NCBI RefSeq assembly: GCF_010500245.1
Contig: NZ_JAAGOX010000054.1
Location: 124,001 to 188,000, forward strand
Length of the DNA stretch: 64,000 nt
Source: Ruegeria sp. PrR005
Lineage (GTDB): Bacteria; Pseudomonadota; Alphaproteobacteria; Rhodobacterales; Rhodobacteraceae
Direction of reading: 5' to 3'
Part shown: positions 40,678 through 49,412 of the stretch, piece by piece
How positions within the stretch are numbered: position 1 is the stretch's first letter
Layout of the letters: each line of letters begins with the position of its first letter
Made by a program: the position numbers and the translations under genes
Notes under the pieces: generated by a model
Databases searched by the model: none
Seen by the model: only the letters and a program-made list of their open reading frames with translations
What the model was told of the DNA's origin: nothing

Positions 40678-41234
40678 CTCAGCTTGGAAAGCTTGCGCTG
40701 CAACTCGGCCAGTTGTTTCTTGATATCGTCCAGATCCTCGCCCGAGTCCGACGTACCGGCTTCATCCTGCTTGCGCCCGGGGCCGCTCCAATTGCCGCCA
40801 AGCCCGCCGGTCATGGCGCGAATGAATGCCTCCTGCTGGGCCTTGAGCGCCTCGAACCCCGGTATCTGGGCCATCGGGTTCATCGCGTTCATGTTCTCCA
40901 TCAGCTTGGACTGGCTGTCGCGCAGCATGTCGAACGAGCTTTGCAGGAACTGGGGCATCATGCCGCCGCCCGGCAACATGTAGCTGCGCACGAGGTCGTT
41001 GAGCACGTTCACCGGCAGCACGTTTTCACCGCGGCTTTCATGCTCGGCAATGATCTGAAGCAGGTATTGCCGCGTCAGGTCGTCGCCGGATTTCAGGTCG
41101 ACGATCTGCACCTCGCGCCCGGCGCGGATGAACCCGGCGATATCTTCCAGCGTCACGTAATCGCTGGTCTCGGTATTATAAAGGCGCCGGCTGGCATAAC
41201 GCTTGATCAGCAGCGGCTTGTCTCCATCGCCCAA
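40674..41234 (-). CDS. phaR: PHA synthesis repressor PhaR
   Basis: 186 residues starting from a TTG at 41234, supported by GGGGAGG eight bases upstream and the absence of any in-frame ATG/GTG. It opens with the conserved DNA-binding part KPLLIKRYASRRLYNTETSDYVTLEDIAGFIRAGREVQIVDLKSGDDLTRQYLLQII and continues with the PHB-granule-binding half. PhaR binds TGC-rich operators and is released when polyester granules bind it. Sites with CTGC-N3-GCAG are found at the phasin promoter and in the phaC-phaZ gap. Confidence 0.92.
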   Translation of the reverse strand: MGDGDKPLLIKRYASRRLYNTETSDYVTLEDIAGFIRAGREVQIVDLKSGDDLTRQYLLQIIAEHESRGENVLPVNVLNDLVRSYMLPGGGMMPQFLQSSFDMLRDSQSKLMENMNAMNPMAQIPGFEALKAQQEAFIRAMTGGLGGNWSGPGRKQDEAGTSDSGEDLDDIKKQLAELQRKLSKLS

Positions 41235-41299
41235 GGCGAACCCTCCCCATTTTTATCGCGCTGCGGCAAAGCCTATGCGAGCGCAGCACAAAAGAAAAG

Positions 41300-41326
41300 A
41301 GAAAGGGCAGGTCTTTCGACCTGCCC
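41300..41326 (-). terminator. Terminator of the phasin gene
   Basis: GGGCAGGTC/GACCTGCCC with loop TTTC (41305-41326); on the minus strand it is followed by TTTCTCTTTTCTTTTGTG. Standard Rho-independent form, about 54 bases past the phasin stop codon. Confidence 0.9.
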
Positions 41327-41379
41327 AGCGGGTGTGCACCTAAGGGGGGAGGAGAGAGGGTGCGCCCCCGCGCTTTCGC

Positions 41380-41826
41380 TTACTTTGCAGCTGCGGCTTT
41401 CTTTGCAGCGGCGGTCACGTCGTTGGTGGCCTTCTTGACCGCTGCGGTCGCATCTTCGGTGATGTCCTTGCCGGCAGCCATCAGCAGCTCGACGGTGTCC
41501 ATCTGCACTTTCTTCGCAACTTCGGCGAAGGCGGCCATGTTCTCGGCGGCAACTTCAGCCGACGCGCTGGCGAAATCGGTCATCGCCTTGGCATAGTCTG
41601 CCGGCTCTGCCTTTGCTTTCGACATGTCGCTCAGCTTGGCCAGGGTTTCCTTGGTCCACTTGCTGGAAATCTCGGCCGATTTCTCGGCGGCTTCCAGAGC
41701 GACGCCCGACAGTTTCTCGTTCAGGGCTGCGGTCGACTTGAACGCGTCTTCCATTGCCTTGGTATCAACCGGGAATGCACCCATCATGTCTTTCATGACG
41801 GCGGAAAAATCTTGGGTCTTTGCCAT
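41380..41826 (-). CDS. phaP: Phasin (PHA granule-associated protein)
   Basis: 148 residues, highly helical, rich in Ala/Lys/Glu/Met with no Cys: MKDMMGAFPVDTKAMEDAFKSTAALNEKLSGVALEAAEKSAEIS and repeated AAKKA at the C-terminus. This is the phasin pattern; it coats polyhydroxyalkanoate granules. The start at 41826 follows AAAGAGGATTG. Two facing CTGC-N3-GCAG sites upstream indicate PhaR control. Confidence 0.9.
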   Translation of the reverse strand: MAKTQDFSAVMKDMMGAFPVDTKAMEDAFKSTAALNEKLSGVALEAAEKSAEISSKWTKETLAKLSDMSKAKAEPADYAKAMTDFASASAEVAAENMAAFAEVAKKVQMDTVELLMAAGKDITEDATAAVKKATNDVTAAAKKAAAAK

Positions 41827-41890
41827 TGTCTCAATCCTCTTTGCCGGGTCCGGGCCCACCCCGTTTCCTTCGGCTTGAGAGGAATATGCT

Positions 41891-41934
41891 TTCTGCGGTG
41901 CAGCATTTCAAGTTTTTTTTGCTGCACCGCAGAA
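41891..41934. promoter_or_regulatory. Paired PhaR operators at the phasin promoter
   Basis: TTCTGCGGTGCAGCA (41891-41905) and its exact reverse complement TGCTGCACCGCAGAA (41920-41934) face each other 14 bases apart. Each contains CTGC-N3-GCAG, the type of TGC-rich site reported for PhaR in Paracoccus. They lie 65-108 bases before the phasin ATG. A T-run sits between them. Confidence 0.85.
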
Positions 41935-41957
41935 TATTTTCACCTAAGCCCAAGAAA

Positions 41958-43760
41958 TCAATGACTTGCCTTGGCAACCACATAGGTGCCGGGCGCCGGG
42001 CACAGGCGGGGGTGATCCGAATCACCGGTGTCCCGGGCGGGAACCTGCTTGCCCGAGCGCTTTTGCATCCAGGCATCCCACATCGGCCACCAGGAGCCTT
42101 CGTTGAAATCGGCCTCTGCCATCCACGCATCGGCATCCAGCTTCAGGTCGGGGTTGGTGTAGTGGCCGTATTTCTTCTTGGACGGCGGGTTCACGATCCC
42201 GGCGATATGACCGGATTCCGACACCACAAACGTCTTGGACTTCGATCCCATCTGCTGCACGCCGCGATAGCAATCCTTCCAGGCCGCGATGTGGTCTGTC
42301 TCGCAGGTGATCGCCATCAGCGGCACGTCCACATCGCGCACATGCAGCGTGTGGCCCATCAGGTCGAACCCTTCTCCGGCGAACTGGTTGCGCTGGCACA
42401 GGCCACGCAGATATTGCTTGGCCATCTTGCCGGGCAGGTTCGCGCCGTCGCCGTTCCAGTACAGCAGGTCGAACGCCGGCGGCGTCTCTCCCAACATGTA
42501 GCTGCGGATCGCCGGGGAATAGACCAGGTCGTTTGACCGCAGATAAGAGAAGGTGCGCGCCATGATCCAGGACCGCAGCACGCCGTCCTTGTCGACCTGG
42601 TCTTCGATCCCGTCGATGAAATCGTCCTGAAGGAAGGGGGTGAACTCGCCCTGGTCCGAAAAATCGGTGAGTGCGGTGAAGAAGGTCGCCGATTTCACCG
42701 ACTTGTCGCCGGTCTGCTTCATCAGCGACAGCGTCAGGCTCAGCGTGGTGCCCGCGATGCAATAGCCCACCGCATTGACCTGCTTGACCTTGCAGATCTT
42801 CTTGACCTCGTCGATGGCGGCCAGGAAACCGTCCTGAACGTAATCCTCCATCCCCACATCGGCATAGCTGGCATCCGGGTTGATCCAGCTGACGACAAAG
42901 ATGGTATAGCCCTGCTCGGTCACCCATTTGATGAAACTGTTCTGCGCCTTCAGGTCGAGGATGTAGAACTTGTTGATCCAGGGCGGGAACAGCACGATCG
43001 GCGTTTCATAGACAGTCTCGGTGACCGGCTTGTACTGGATCAGCTCCATCATCCGGTTGCGATACACGACATCGCCCGGCGTGGTGGCAATATTGCCGCC
43101 AACCTCAAAGGCGCTCTCGTCCGCCAGCTTGACCACCAGTTCGCCGCCATTGGCCTCGAGATCCCGGATCAGGTTCTCCAGCCCTTGCAGCAGCGACCGC
43201 CCCTCGGTTTCCACCGCCCGTTCCAGCGCGTCGGGGTTGGTGCCCAGGAAATTGGTCGGCGCCATCAGGTCGATGATCTGCTGCGAGAAGTACTTGAGCC
43301 GCTTGCGGTCCTTGTCCGGCAGATCCTCGACCGAGGCGACCGCCTGCGCCAGCGCGGCGGCGTTGGTCTGGTACTGCTGCTTGACGAAGCGGAAATAGGG
43401 GTTGGTTTCCCAAAGCGGGTTGGCAAAGCGACGATCCTTGGGCGCCCCTTCCCCTTCTTCGACCTCGCCGGTCAGCAGAGCCTGTTGCGCTTCGGCGAAA
43501 TTCATCACCGACTTGCCCCAGAATTCCAGCTGCTGCTCCAGCAACTTGGCGGGATTTTGCCAGGCTTCGGTCCAATAGGCCGTTGCTGCCTTTGCAAAAA
43601 GCTCTTGATTCGGGGAATCCAGCGCGGGCGTATGCGGCTTTTTCCCGGCCATGAGTTCGACCAGCCGTTTGGACAGCTGTTCGACTTTGGCCATATTTTC
43701 CTTGAGCTGTTCAAAGTGTTCGCCGGTCAATTCCGGCGTATTCCCGTCACTTGTTGTCAT
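41958..43760 (-). CDS. phaC: Class I polyhydroxyalkanoate synthase
   Basis: 600 residues. The catalytic cysteine is C334 in VGYCIAGTTL; the partner Asp and His are in the C-terminal part (for example SESGHIAGIVNP). Family features include PPWINKFYILDL and SWINPDASYADVGMEDYV. It polymerises 3-hydroxyacyl-CoA. It diverges from phaZ across a 111-base gap that contains another CTGC-N3-GCAG site. phaP and phaR follow on the same strand. Confidence 0.96.
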   Translation of the reverse strand: MTTSDGNTPELTGEHFEQLKENMAKVEQLSKRLVELMAGKKPHTPALDSPNQELFAKAATAYWTEAWQNPAKLLEQQLEFWGKSVMNFAEAQQALLTGEVEEGEGAPKDRRFANPLWETNPYFRFVKQQYQTNAAALAQAVASVEDLPDKDRKRLKYFSQQIIDLMAPTNFLGTNPDALERAVETEGRSLLQGLENLIRDLEANGGELVVKLADESAFEVGGNIATTPGDVVYRNRMMELIQYKPVTETVYETPIVLFPPWINKFYILDLKAQNSFIKWVTEQGYTIFVVSWINPDASYADVGMEDYVQDGFLAAIDEVKKICKVKQVNAVGYCIAGTTLSLTLSLMKQTGDKSVKSATFFTALTDFSDQGEFTPFLQDDFIDGIEDQVDKDGVLRSWIMARTFSYLRSNDLVYSPAIRSYMLGETPPAFDLLYWNGDGANLPGKMAKQYLRGLCQRNQFAGEGFDLMGHTLHVRDVDVPLMAITCETDHIAAWKDCYRGVQQMGSKSKTFVVSESGHIAGIVNPPSKKKYGHYTNPDLKLDADAWMAEADFNEGSWWPMWDAWMQKRSGKQVPARDTGDSDHPRLCPAPGTYVVAKASH

Positions 43761-43761
43761 T

Positions 43762-43795
43762 TTAAGGAATCCCCCTTAACGTCGCTGCTATGCAG
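43762..43795. promoter_or_regulatory. PhaR-like site and inverted repeat between phaC and phaZ
   Basis: CTGCTATGCAG (43785-43795) matches CTGC-N3-GCAG. Beside it TTAAGG/CCTTAA (43762-43779) is a six-base inverted repeat. Together they occupy the first third of the divergent gap, nearest to phaC. They suggest that PhaR also controls phaC or phaZ. Confidence 0.65.
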
Positions 43796-43871
43796 AATAC
43801 CGTCGTGGGTGTCGGGGGGCAAAGCGACGAATGGTCCAAACTCTATGGGTGTGGCTTAGGAGGCCCATTTC

Positions 43872-45146
43872 ATGCGCTACATGATGACCTACGATTTGAT
43901 GGAAACCGTTCGGAACACCAACCAGTGGCTTGGGGCGACTGCCAGCGCGATGGCATCCTATCCCGCCTTCTCGATGGTTCCCAACCCCATGTTCAACTGG
44001 ATGGCCGCCTGGGGCGAGGTGACCGAACGCACCTTCCAGCGCATGGTCGTGAAACCCGACTGGGGGATCCGCACCTTTACCTGTGAGGACGGCAAGGATC
44101 ACCTGGTCGAAATCACCACCGTGGTCGAGCGGGACTTCGGCGATCTCGTCCACTTCAACGTCGCCGGCCGAGAGACCCAGCCGCGCAAGGTGCTGATCGT
44201 GGCCCCGATGTCGGGACACTATGCAACGCTCTTGCGTTCGACCGTGAAGAGCCTACTGGTCAATTGCGAGGTCTATATCACCGACTGGCACAATGCCCGC
44301 GACATCCCGGTGTCCGCAGGCAAGTTCGATGTCGAGGATTACACGCTTTACCTTGTTGATTTCATGCGCGAACTTGGCCCCGATACCCATGTGGTGGCGG
44401 TTTGCCAGCCGGCGCCCCTGACCCTGGCCGCGACCGCCTATCTGGCGGAACTGGACCCCAAGGCACAGCCCAGCACGCTGACCCTGATCGGCGGCCCCGT
44501 CGACCCCGACGCCACTCCGACCGAGGTCACCGATTTCGGCCGCCGCGTCACCATGGGCCAGTTGGAACAATCGATGATCCAGCGCGTCGGGTTCAAGTAT
44601 CAGGGCGTTGGCCGGATGGTCTATCCCGGCCTGCTTCAATTGGCCTCCTTCATGTCGATGAACGGCGACCGTCATTCCAAGGCGTTCACGGACCAGATCT
44701 ATCGCGTGATGCGTGACGAGGCATCCGACCACGATGCACACAACCGGTTCTATGACGAATATCTGGCGGTCATGGACATGACGGCGGAATTCTACCTGTC
44801 GACGGTCGAGCGGGTCTTCAAGAAACGCGAAATTGCCAGGAACCAGTTCGTGGTCGACGGCCACAAGGTGGATATCTCGAAAATCACCAATGTTGCGGTA
44901 ATGACCGTCGAGGGCGCGAATGACGATATCTCGGCCCCGGGCCAGTGTATCGCCGCGCTCGACCTGTGTACCAGCCTGCCGGACAGCAAGAAGGCCAGCC
45001 ATCTTGAGCCCGAGGCCGGTCATTACGGTATCTTTGCCGGCCGCAGCTGGCGCGACAACATCCGCCCGCTGGTGATCGAGTTCATGAACAACAACGCCCG
45101 CAAGGATAACAAGATCAAGGTCGCCAACACGAATTCGGCGGCCTGA
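43872..45146 (+). CDS. phaZ: Intracellular PHB depolymerase
   Basis: 424 residues. VVAVCQPAPLTLA carries the nucleophilic C178 in place of a lipase serine, typical of PhaZ1-type intracellular depolymerases. Other features are WMAAWGEVTERTFQRMVVKPDWGI and LEPEAGHYGIFAGRSWRD with the catalytic His. It mobilises stored polyester. AGGAGG precedes the start. It is divergent from phaC. Confidence 0.93.
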   Translation: MRYMMTYDLMETVRNTNQWLGATASAMASYPAFSMVPNPMFNWMAAWGEVTERTFQRMVVKPDWGIRTFTCEDGKDHLVEITTVVERDFGDLVHFNVAGRETQPRKVLIVAPMSGHYATLLRSTVKSLLVNCEVYITDWHNARDIPVSAGKFDVEDYTLYLVDFMRELGPDTHVVAVCQPAPLTLAATAYLAELDPKAQPSTLTLIGGPVDPDATPTEVTDFGRRVTMGQLEQSMIQRVGFKYQGVGRMVYPGLLQLASFMSMNGDRHSKAFTDQIYRVMRDEASDHDAHNRFYDEYLAVMDMTAEFYLSTVERVFKKREIARNQFVVDGHKVDISKITNVAVMTVEGANDDISAPGQCIAALDLCTSLPDSKKASHLEPEAGHYGIFAGRSWRDNIRPLVIEFMNNNARKDNKIKVANTNSAA

Positions 45147-45148
45147 CA

Positions 45149-45733
45149 ATGCCAAAGCGCCCCGCACAACCGCTGGCTTTCGCCTGCGCCTGCGGGGCGC
45201 TGTCCGGCCATCTGACTCCGGCAGCGGTGCAATCCGGCACCCATGTGGTCTGCTATTGCGCGGATTGCCGGGCGGGCGAGCTTTACTTCAACCAACCCGA
45301 TCCGGCGCCCGGCCCGGTGAACATTTTCCAGCTCTGCCCCGATGGAATCGTGATCGAAAAGGGGCGCGAGCAGCTTGCGCTGATGCGCCTGTCGCCCAAG
45401 GGCTTGTTCCGCTGGTACGCCAAGTGTTGCAACACCCCGATCGCAACCACCCTGAAATCGGCCAAGACCCCTTTTGCCGGGTTCAACACACGGCGACTGG
45501 CCGATACGACCGCATTGGGGCCGGTGCGCACGCAAGGATTCGTGCCGCGGCCCGGCGGCGGCACCAAACACATCAACGCCGCACCGGCGGTTTACGGGTT
45601 GTTGTCCCGGATGCTCGCTGCACGGCTGTCGGGCCGCTGGCGGGAAACCCCGTTCTTTGATCCGACCACCGGCGATCCGGTGGCGGACCCCCATATCCTG
45701 ACCAAGGACGAACGCCGGGCGCTCTACCCCTGA
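45149..45733 (+). CDS. GFA/DUF6151-like cysteine-rich protein
   Basis: 194 residues. [10 protein letters not shown], then [15 protein letters not shown] and [12 protein letters not shown] give the zinc-binding Cys pattern of the GFA/Mss4-like fold; I assign it to DUF6151 from memory. No enzyme activity is established. It begins two bases after the phaZ stop codon and is likely co-transcribed, and it ends three bases from the convergent hydrolase. Confidence 0.8.
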   Translation: MPKRPAQPLAFACACGALSGHLTPAAVQSGTHVVCYCADCRAGELYFNQPDPAPGPVNIFQLCPDGIVIEKGREQLALMRLSPKGLFRWYAKCCNTPIATTLKSAKTPFAGFNTRRLADTTALGPVRTQGFVPRPGGGTKHINAAPAVYGLLSRMLAARLSGRWRETPFFDPTTGDPVADPHILTKDERRALYP

Positions 45734-45736
45734 CGG

Positions 45737-46432
45737 TCAGGCCGCCAGCCAGCCGCGCAGATGCTCCGTCACCGTTTCGGGAGTTTCCAGCGTTGGCAGG
45801 TGGCCCGCATCCTCGATCACCTTCAACTCGGCTCCACTGATCAGCTCCGCTAGGAACGTATGCCGCCGGACCGAGGTCATGCGGTCATGCGCGCCGCACA
45901 GGATGAGGGTCGGCACCTTGATCTTGCGCAGGGTGCCCTGCTGATCGGGGCGCCGTTGCAGCGCCTTCATCTGCCGCACAAAGACATCCGGGCCCAGCCC
46001 TACCCCCATGTCGCGCACCAGATCCAGCAGCGCCATCCGCCCTGGCCCCGGCGCCAGCGTCTCGGGCCGCATCATCTGGGCCAGGGCCTGGTCCAGCTTG
46101 CCCACCCGTGCGCTGATCATCAGCGGCTCGCGTCCGGCGGCGATCTGCGGCGTATCGGTTGTCGCGTCGGTGGACATCAGGCACAGCCGCGTGATCCGCT
46201 CGGGTGCCCGCCGCATCAGCTCCATCGCCACGATCCCGCCCATGCTGAGCCCCGCCAATGCAAACCGCGCCGGAAGCTGCGGCAGGATCGCCTTGGCGAT
46301 CTCCTCGATGCGCTCGGCCTGGGTGATCGGACAGAAGGTGACGGCCCGGTCAGCCGACAAATGGCGGATCTGATGATCGAAAAGCCGCGCGTCACAGGCC
46401 ATGCCCGGCAGCAAAACCAGGGGTTCGGTCAT
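45737..46432 (-). CDS. Alpha/beta hydrolase
   Basis: 231 residues. LVLLPGMACDARLFDHQIRHL (oxyanion region), nucleophile elbow LAGLSMGGIVAMEL, then VPTLILCGAHDRMTS with the Asp and EDAGHLPTLETPE with the His complete the triad. The start at 46432 is chosen because GGAAGG stands seven bases before it; two more in-frame ATGs lie slightly upstream. Substrate unknown. Confidence 0.85.
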   Translation of the reverse strand: MTEPLVLLPGMACDARLFDHQIRHLSADRAVTFCPITQAERIEEIAKAILPQLPARFALAGLSMGGIVAMELMRRAPERITRLCLMSTDATTDTPQIAAGREPLMISARVGKLDQALAQMMRPETLAPGPGRMALLDLVRDMGVGLGPDVFVRQMKALQRRPDQQGTLRKIKVPTLILCGAHDRMTSVRRHTFLAELISGAELKVIEDAGHLPTLETPETVTEHLRGWLAA

Positions 46433-46502
46433 TGTCATCCCTTCCGCCACTCACCTCAACTGGCGGCAGAATGGGCATTTTCGGGCGACCGGACAAGCCC
46501 TC

Positions 46503-47135
46503 TCAGGGGTACCGGATGCCACGGAAGGGTGGAAAATCGGCATAGGCCGCCTGCCGCTTGTCCAGCGGCACCGGCGGCTCTTCTCCTGCCACCACCAGCC
46601 GCCCGCGCGGCGCGATATAGCTGTCGATCCGGCGCAGCGGCACGGGCCGCCACACCAGGTTGAAAGCGCAGAGTTTGGGAAAGAACCAGATCTCGGAATA
46701 GTCCAGGTGATCGTGCAGCCACCAGGCCAGATCGCGCCAGTCGCGCCCCTGCGCATAGCGGTCCGCGAACCAGGGGATCACCACCGAGGCCCCGGCGATG
46801 CGCGCCTCTCCTCGGCCCCGGTCCCAGATATGGCATTCCAGCGGATGATCGTTGCGGGCACAGTTCAGCCGGTTCTCGTTGCCGAACCGGTTGAGTGCCG
46901 CCGAGCGATAACCCGAGCGCACCGCGATACGGCCGAATGTCTCCTCCAGCGGGTCCAACAGCGTCTCGCAAAAGGCCCGCCCGGTCTCGATCGCCAGATC
47001 CGGATCGTCGGGAATGTTCTGCTGCGCATGAAAATTGCCGATCTCGGAATAAAGGAAATCGCGCATGAAGAAATGCCGCGACAGGCGCACGCGGCCCAGG
47101 GTTTCCAGGCTCCACATGCTGCCCGGGCGGCGCAT
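46503..47135 (-). CDS. Peptidase M15-like protein
   Basis: 210 residues. FGRIAVRSGYRSAALNRFGNENRLNCARNDHPLECHIWDR resembles the D-Ala-D-Ala carboxypeptidase M15A region (SGYRS, zinc His and Asp), and HDHLDYSEIWFFPKLCAFNLVWR could supply the second His. No signal peptide is seen, and the catalytic set is not certain. Its ATG shares a base with the stop codon of the VOC gene (TGATG), so it is the last coupled gene of this operon. Confidence 0.7.
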   Translation of the reverse strand: MRRPGSMWSLETLGRVRLSRHFFMRDFLYSEIGNFHAQQNIPDDPDLAIETGRAFCETLLDPLEETFGRIAVRSGYRSAALNRFGNENRLNCARNDHPLECHIWDRGRGEARIAGASVVIPWFADRYAQGRDWRDLAWWLHDHLDYSEIWFFPKLCAFNLVWRPVPLRRIDSYIAPRGRLVVAGEEPPVPLDKRQAAYADFPPFRGIRYP

Positions 47136-47563
47136 CAACCGTACCCGTTCCAGCGAAACTCGCCATTGGGTCCCAGCGCCGAAAACGGGTTATGGGCGAT
47201 CTCCCAGATGCTGCCATCCGGCGCGCGGAAGTAGCCGTGATAGCCGCCCCAAAACACCTCGGACGCAGGTTTGAGGATCTCGGCCCCCGCCGCTTGCGCC
47301 CGGTCGAGCAGCGCATCGACCGTTTCCCGGTCGCGGCAATTGTGGCTCAGCGTCATTGCCCCCTGCCCCAGCGCGCCCACCGGCAGGCCGATATCTTTGG
47401 CCAACGCGTCCAGCGGGTAAAGGCCCAGCACCTGCCCGATCAGGTCAAAGGCGATCACCCCGTCCGGGGTCTCGACCCGGCGCCATCCCAGCGCCTCGTA
47501 AAAAGATGCCGCCGCCTCGATATCCTCGGCGCCGACGGTGATCAGGCTCACCCGCTGGTCCAT
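47135..47563 (-). CDS. VOC family (glyoxalase-like) protein
   Basis: 142 residues with two beta-alpha-beta-beta-beta repeats: RVSLITVGAEDIEAAASFYEALGWRRVETPDGVIAFDLIGQVLGLYPLD and GAMTLSHNCRDRETVDALLDRAQAAGAEILKP, ending YFRAPDGSIWEIAHNP. Usual metal positions are only partly kept. An in-frame GTG one codon upstream (47566) is also possible. Coupled to both neighbours by 1-base overlaps. Confidence 0.85.
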   Translation of the reverse strand: MDQRVSLITVGAEDIEAAASFYEALGWRRVETPDGVIAFDLIGQVLGLYPLDALAKDIGLPVGALGQGAMTLSHNCRDRETVDALLDRAQAAGAEILKPASEVFWGGYHGYFRAPDGSIWEIAHNPFSALGPNGEFRWNGYG

Positions 47564-48555
47564 CACTCTATTCCCTGTTCCCGCAGCCAGGCGAGCATGC
47601 CCGCGACCGCGATATCGGTCTGCCCCGGCGACATGATATCGCCCGCGATCACATGCGAGGACGGGTCGTCGCCCGGCCCCATGGTGACAGTGCGCATCTC
47701 GGCCGGTCCGCCCCAGCGCTTGGCGACCTCGCCCGTCAGATCGGGGCGCACCACCTTGTCGTCGGGCGAAAACCAGAACAGGGCCGGCACCCGGGCCTGC
47801 CCGAAATCAAGCGCCATCACCGTCTTGACCAAAGCCGCCATCGGCACCAGCGCCGACCAGCTGTAACGGGTGGTCCAATAGGTGTTTTTCTCCGGATCGG
47901 GGCTGCTGGCATCCCGCTCGCCGCCCATGACCGAGGGCAACCAATAGCGCGCGCCCGGCAGGGTCGGAACAAAGGCCAGCGGATCGTTCACTCCGAAATT
48001 GGGCGAGACAAGGATCATCGCAGCCACATCAGCCGACATGCCGGGGTCAAGCGCCGCCGCCGCCGCCAGAGTGCCGCCGGTCGAGGTGGACAGGACGATC
48101 ACCTTTTCACCAACCGCCCGGCCCGCCGCCAGCGCCTCGGCCGCGTCTCTCATCCAGCCGGACGCCGTGCCTTCGGTCATTGCCGCGCTGCCGCGCCCAT
48201 GCCCCTGCAACCGGGTATAGACCAGATTGGCGCCCAGCGCCTGGGCGATGCGGTCGGGCACCGGGCGGATTTCCTCCGAGGTGGCCGAGAACCCGTGCAG
48301 GTAGACCAGCGCATAGGGCGTCCTCCGCTCGTACCCGTCGGGTGCCCAGATCACGCGTTTCGCCACGCCCGGGGTGATATCGGCAAAGCGGGATTCGATG
48401 CTCTCGAAATAGACCTGCACGCCCTCGCCGAACTTGCGCGGGTCGAACCCGGCCTTCAGATCGACGTTTTCATAGGGGCCGAACCACCAGGCCAGCCCCC
48501 CCGCCAGCGCAAGCACCGCAAGAGCACGCCCCAGAAACTTTCCAAACCGCCGCAT
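47563..48555 (-). CDS. Membrane-anchored alpha/beta hydrolase
   Basis: 330 residues. One N-terminal hydrophobic anchor (FLGRALAVLALAGGLAWWFG) faces the enzyme to the periplasm. The hydrolase domain has LVYLHGFSATSEEIRPVPDRIAQAL, the elbow VIVLSTSTGGTLAAAAA, FWFSPDDKVVRPDLT and GDDPSSHVIAG. The elbow is S-T-S-T-G rather than the usual G-x-S-x-G. Coupled to the gene before it by TGATG. Confidence 0.83.
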   Translation of the reverse strand: MRRFGKFLGRALAVLALAGGLAWWFGPYENVDLKAGFDPRKFGEGVQVYFESIESRFADITPGVAKRVIWAPDGYERRTPYALVYLHGFSATSEEIRPVPDRIAQALGANLVYTRLQGHGRGSAAMTEGTASGWMRDAAEALAAGRAVGEKVIVLSTSTGGTLAAAAALDPGMSADVAAMILVSPNFGVNDPLAFVPTLPGARYWLPSVMGGERDASSPDPEKNTYWTTRYSWSALVPMAALVKTVMALDFGQARVPALFWFSPDDKVVRPDLTGEVAKRWGGPAEMRTVTMGPGDDPSSHVIAGDIMSPGQTDIAVAGMLAWLREQGIE

Positions 48556-49298
48556 CAGCCACCCCCCCGGACGTCGATCACGGCATCCTCGATGATCTTC
48601 AGACAGGTCTCGTCCGAGAACCGGTGATCGGCGTCCTTGACCAGCAACAACCGCATGTCAGGCCCCGTCGCCTGTTGCAAAAGCCGCACCGCAGTATCGA
48701 CCGACACCGCCGTATCGGCGGTGCCTTGCAGGAAACGCACCGGAAACGGCAGGTGCAGCGGCGCGCGCAGCACCAGGTGGTTCCGCCCGTCCTCGATCAT
48801 GCGGCGGGTAACGATATAGGGTTCCATATAGTCCGAGGGCAGCTCTACCCGGCCCTCGGCGGCCAGCTGCGCCCTTTGGCCCGCGTCAAACCCGGCCCAC
48901 CAGCCATCTTCGGTGAAATCCGGCGCGGCGGCAACGGTGACCATGCCCGCGATCCGCCCGGGCCGCGCCCGCGCCAGCAACAGCGCCTGCCAGCCCCCCA
49001 TCGACGAGCCGACCACGATCAGCGGTCCGTCGGTCAGGGTATCGACAACAGCCAGCGTATCCTCGTGCCAATCCCCGATCGCGCCTTCGTCGAATATGCC
49101 TGAGCTTTCGCCATGCCCGGAGTAATCGAACCGCAGAAACGCATGCCCCCGCGCCCGCGCCCAGGCCTCCAGATGCACCGCCTTTGTGCCCTCCATATCC
49201 GATTTCAACCCGCCCAGAAACACAATGCAGGGGCCGTCGCCCGGGGTGAGGTGATAGGCGAGGCTGCGCCCCTGGTCGGTTGTCAGAGTGTCGCTCAC
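48555..49298 (-). CDS. Alpha/beta hydrolase
   Basis: 247 residues from a GTG at 49298 with AAAGGAA eight bases before it; an ATG at 49364 is open but would lie over the promoter of the divergent ArsR gene. Motifs: CIVFLGGLKSDMEGTKA, FLRFDYSGHGESSG, elbow VVGSSMGGWQALLLA, Asp in LQGTADTAV and His in DADHRFSD. It is the first of four overlapping minus-strand genes. Confidence 0.85.
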   Translation of the reverse strand: MSDTLTTDQGRSLAYHLTPGDGPCIVFLGGLKSDMEGTKAVHLEAWARARGHAFLRFDYSGHGESSGIFDEGAIGDWHEDTLAVVDTLTDGPLIVVGSSMGGWQALLLARARPGRIAGMVTVAAAPDFTEDGWWAGFDAGQRAQLAAEGRVELPSDYMEPYIVTRRMIEDGRNHLVLRAPLHLPFPVRFLQGTADTAVSVDTAVRLLQQATGPDMRLLLVKDADHRFSDETCLKIIEDAVIDVRGGG

Positions 49299-49412
49299 CG
49301 GGCTTTTCCTTTGCTGGTCGTTTTCCCGAGCCTCCAATGCTTTGGCGGCAGGTGCAAGAGCCATTACGTTACCATATTGTCACGTGACTATAGAATCACA
49401 TATACTGATTCC

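Noticed and set aside
49380-49399. TCACGTGA and GTGA-N8-TCAC before the ArsR fusion gene
   Set aside because: Short palindromes; half-site spacing of eight does not fit CRP sites, and no second copy supports an ArsR operator, so no feature was called.
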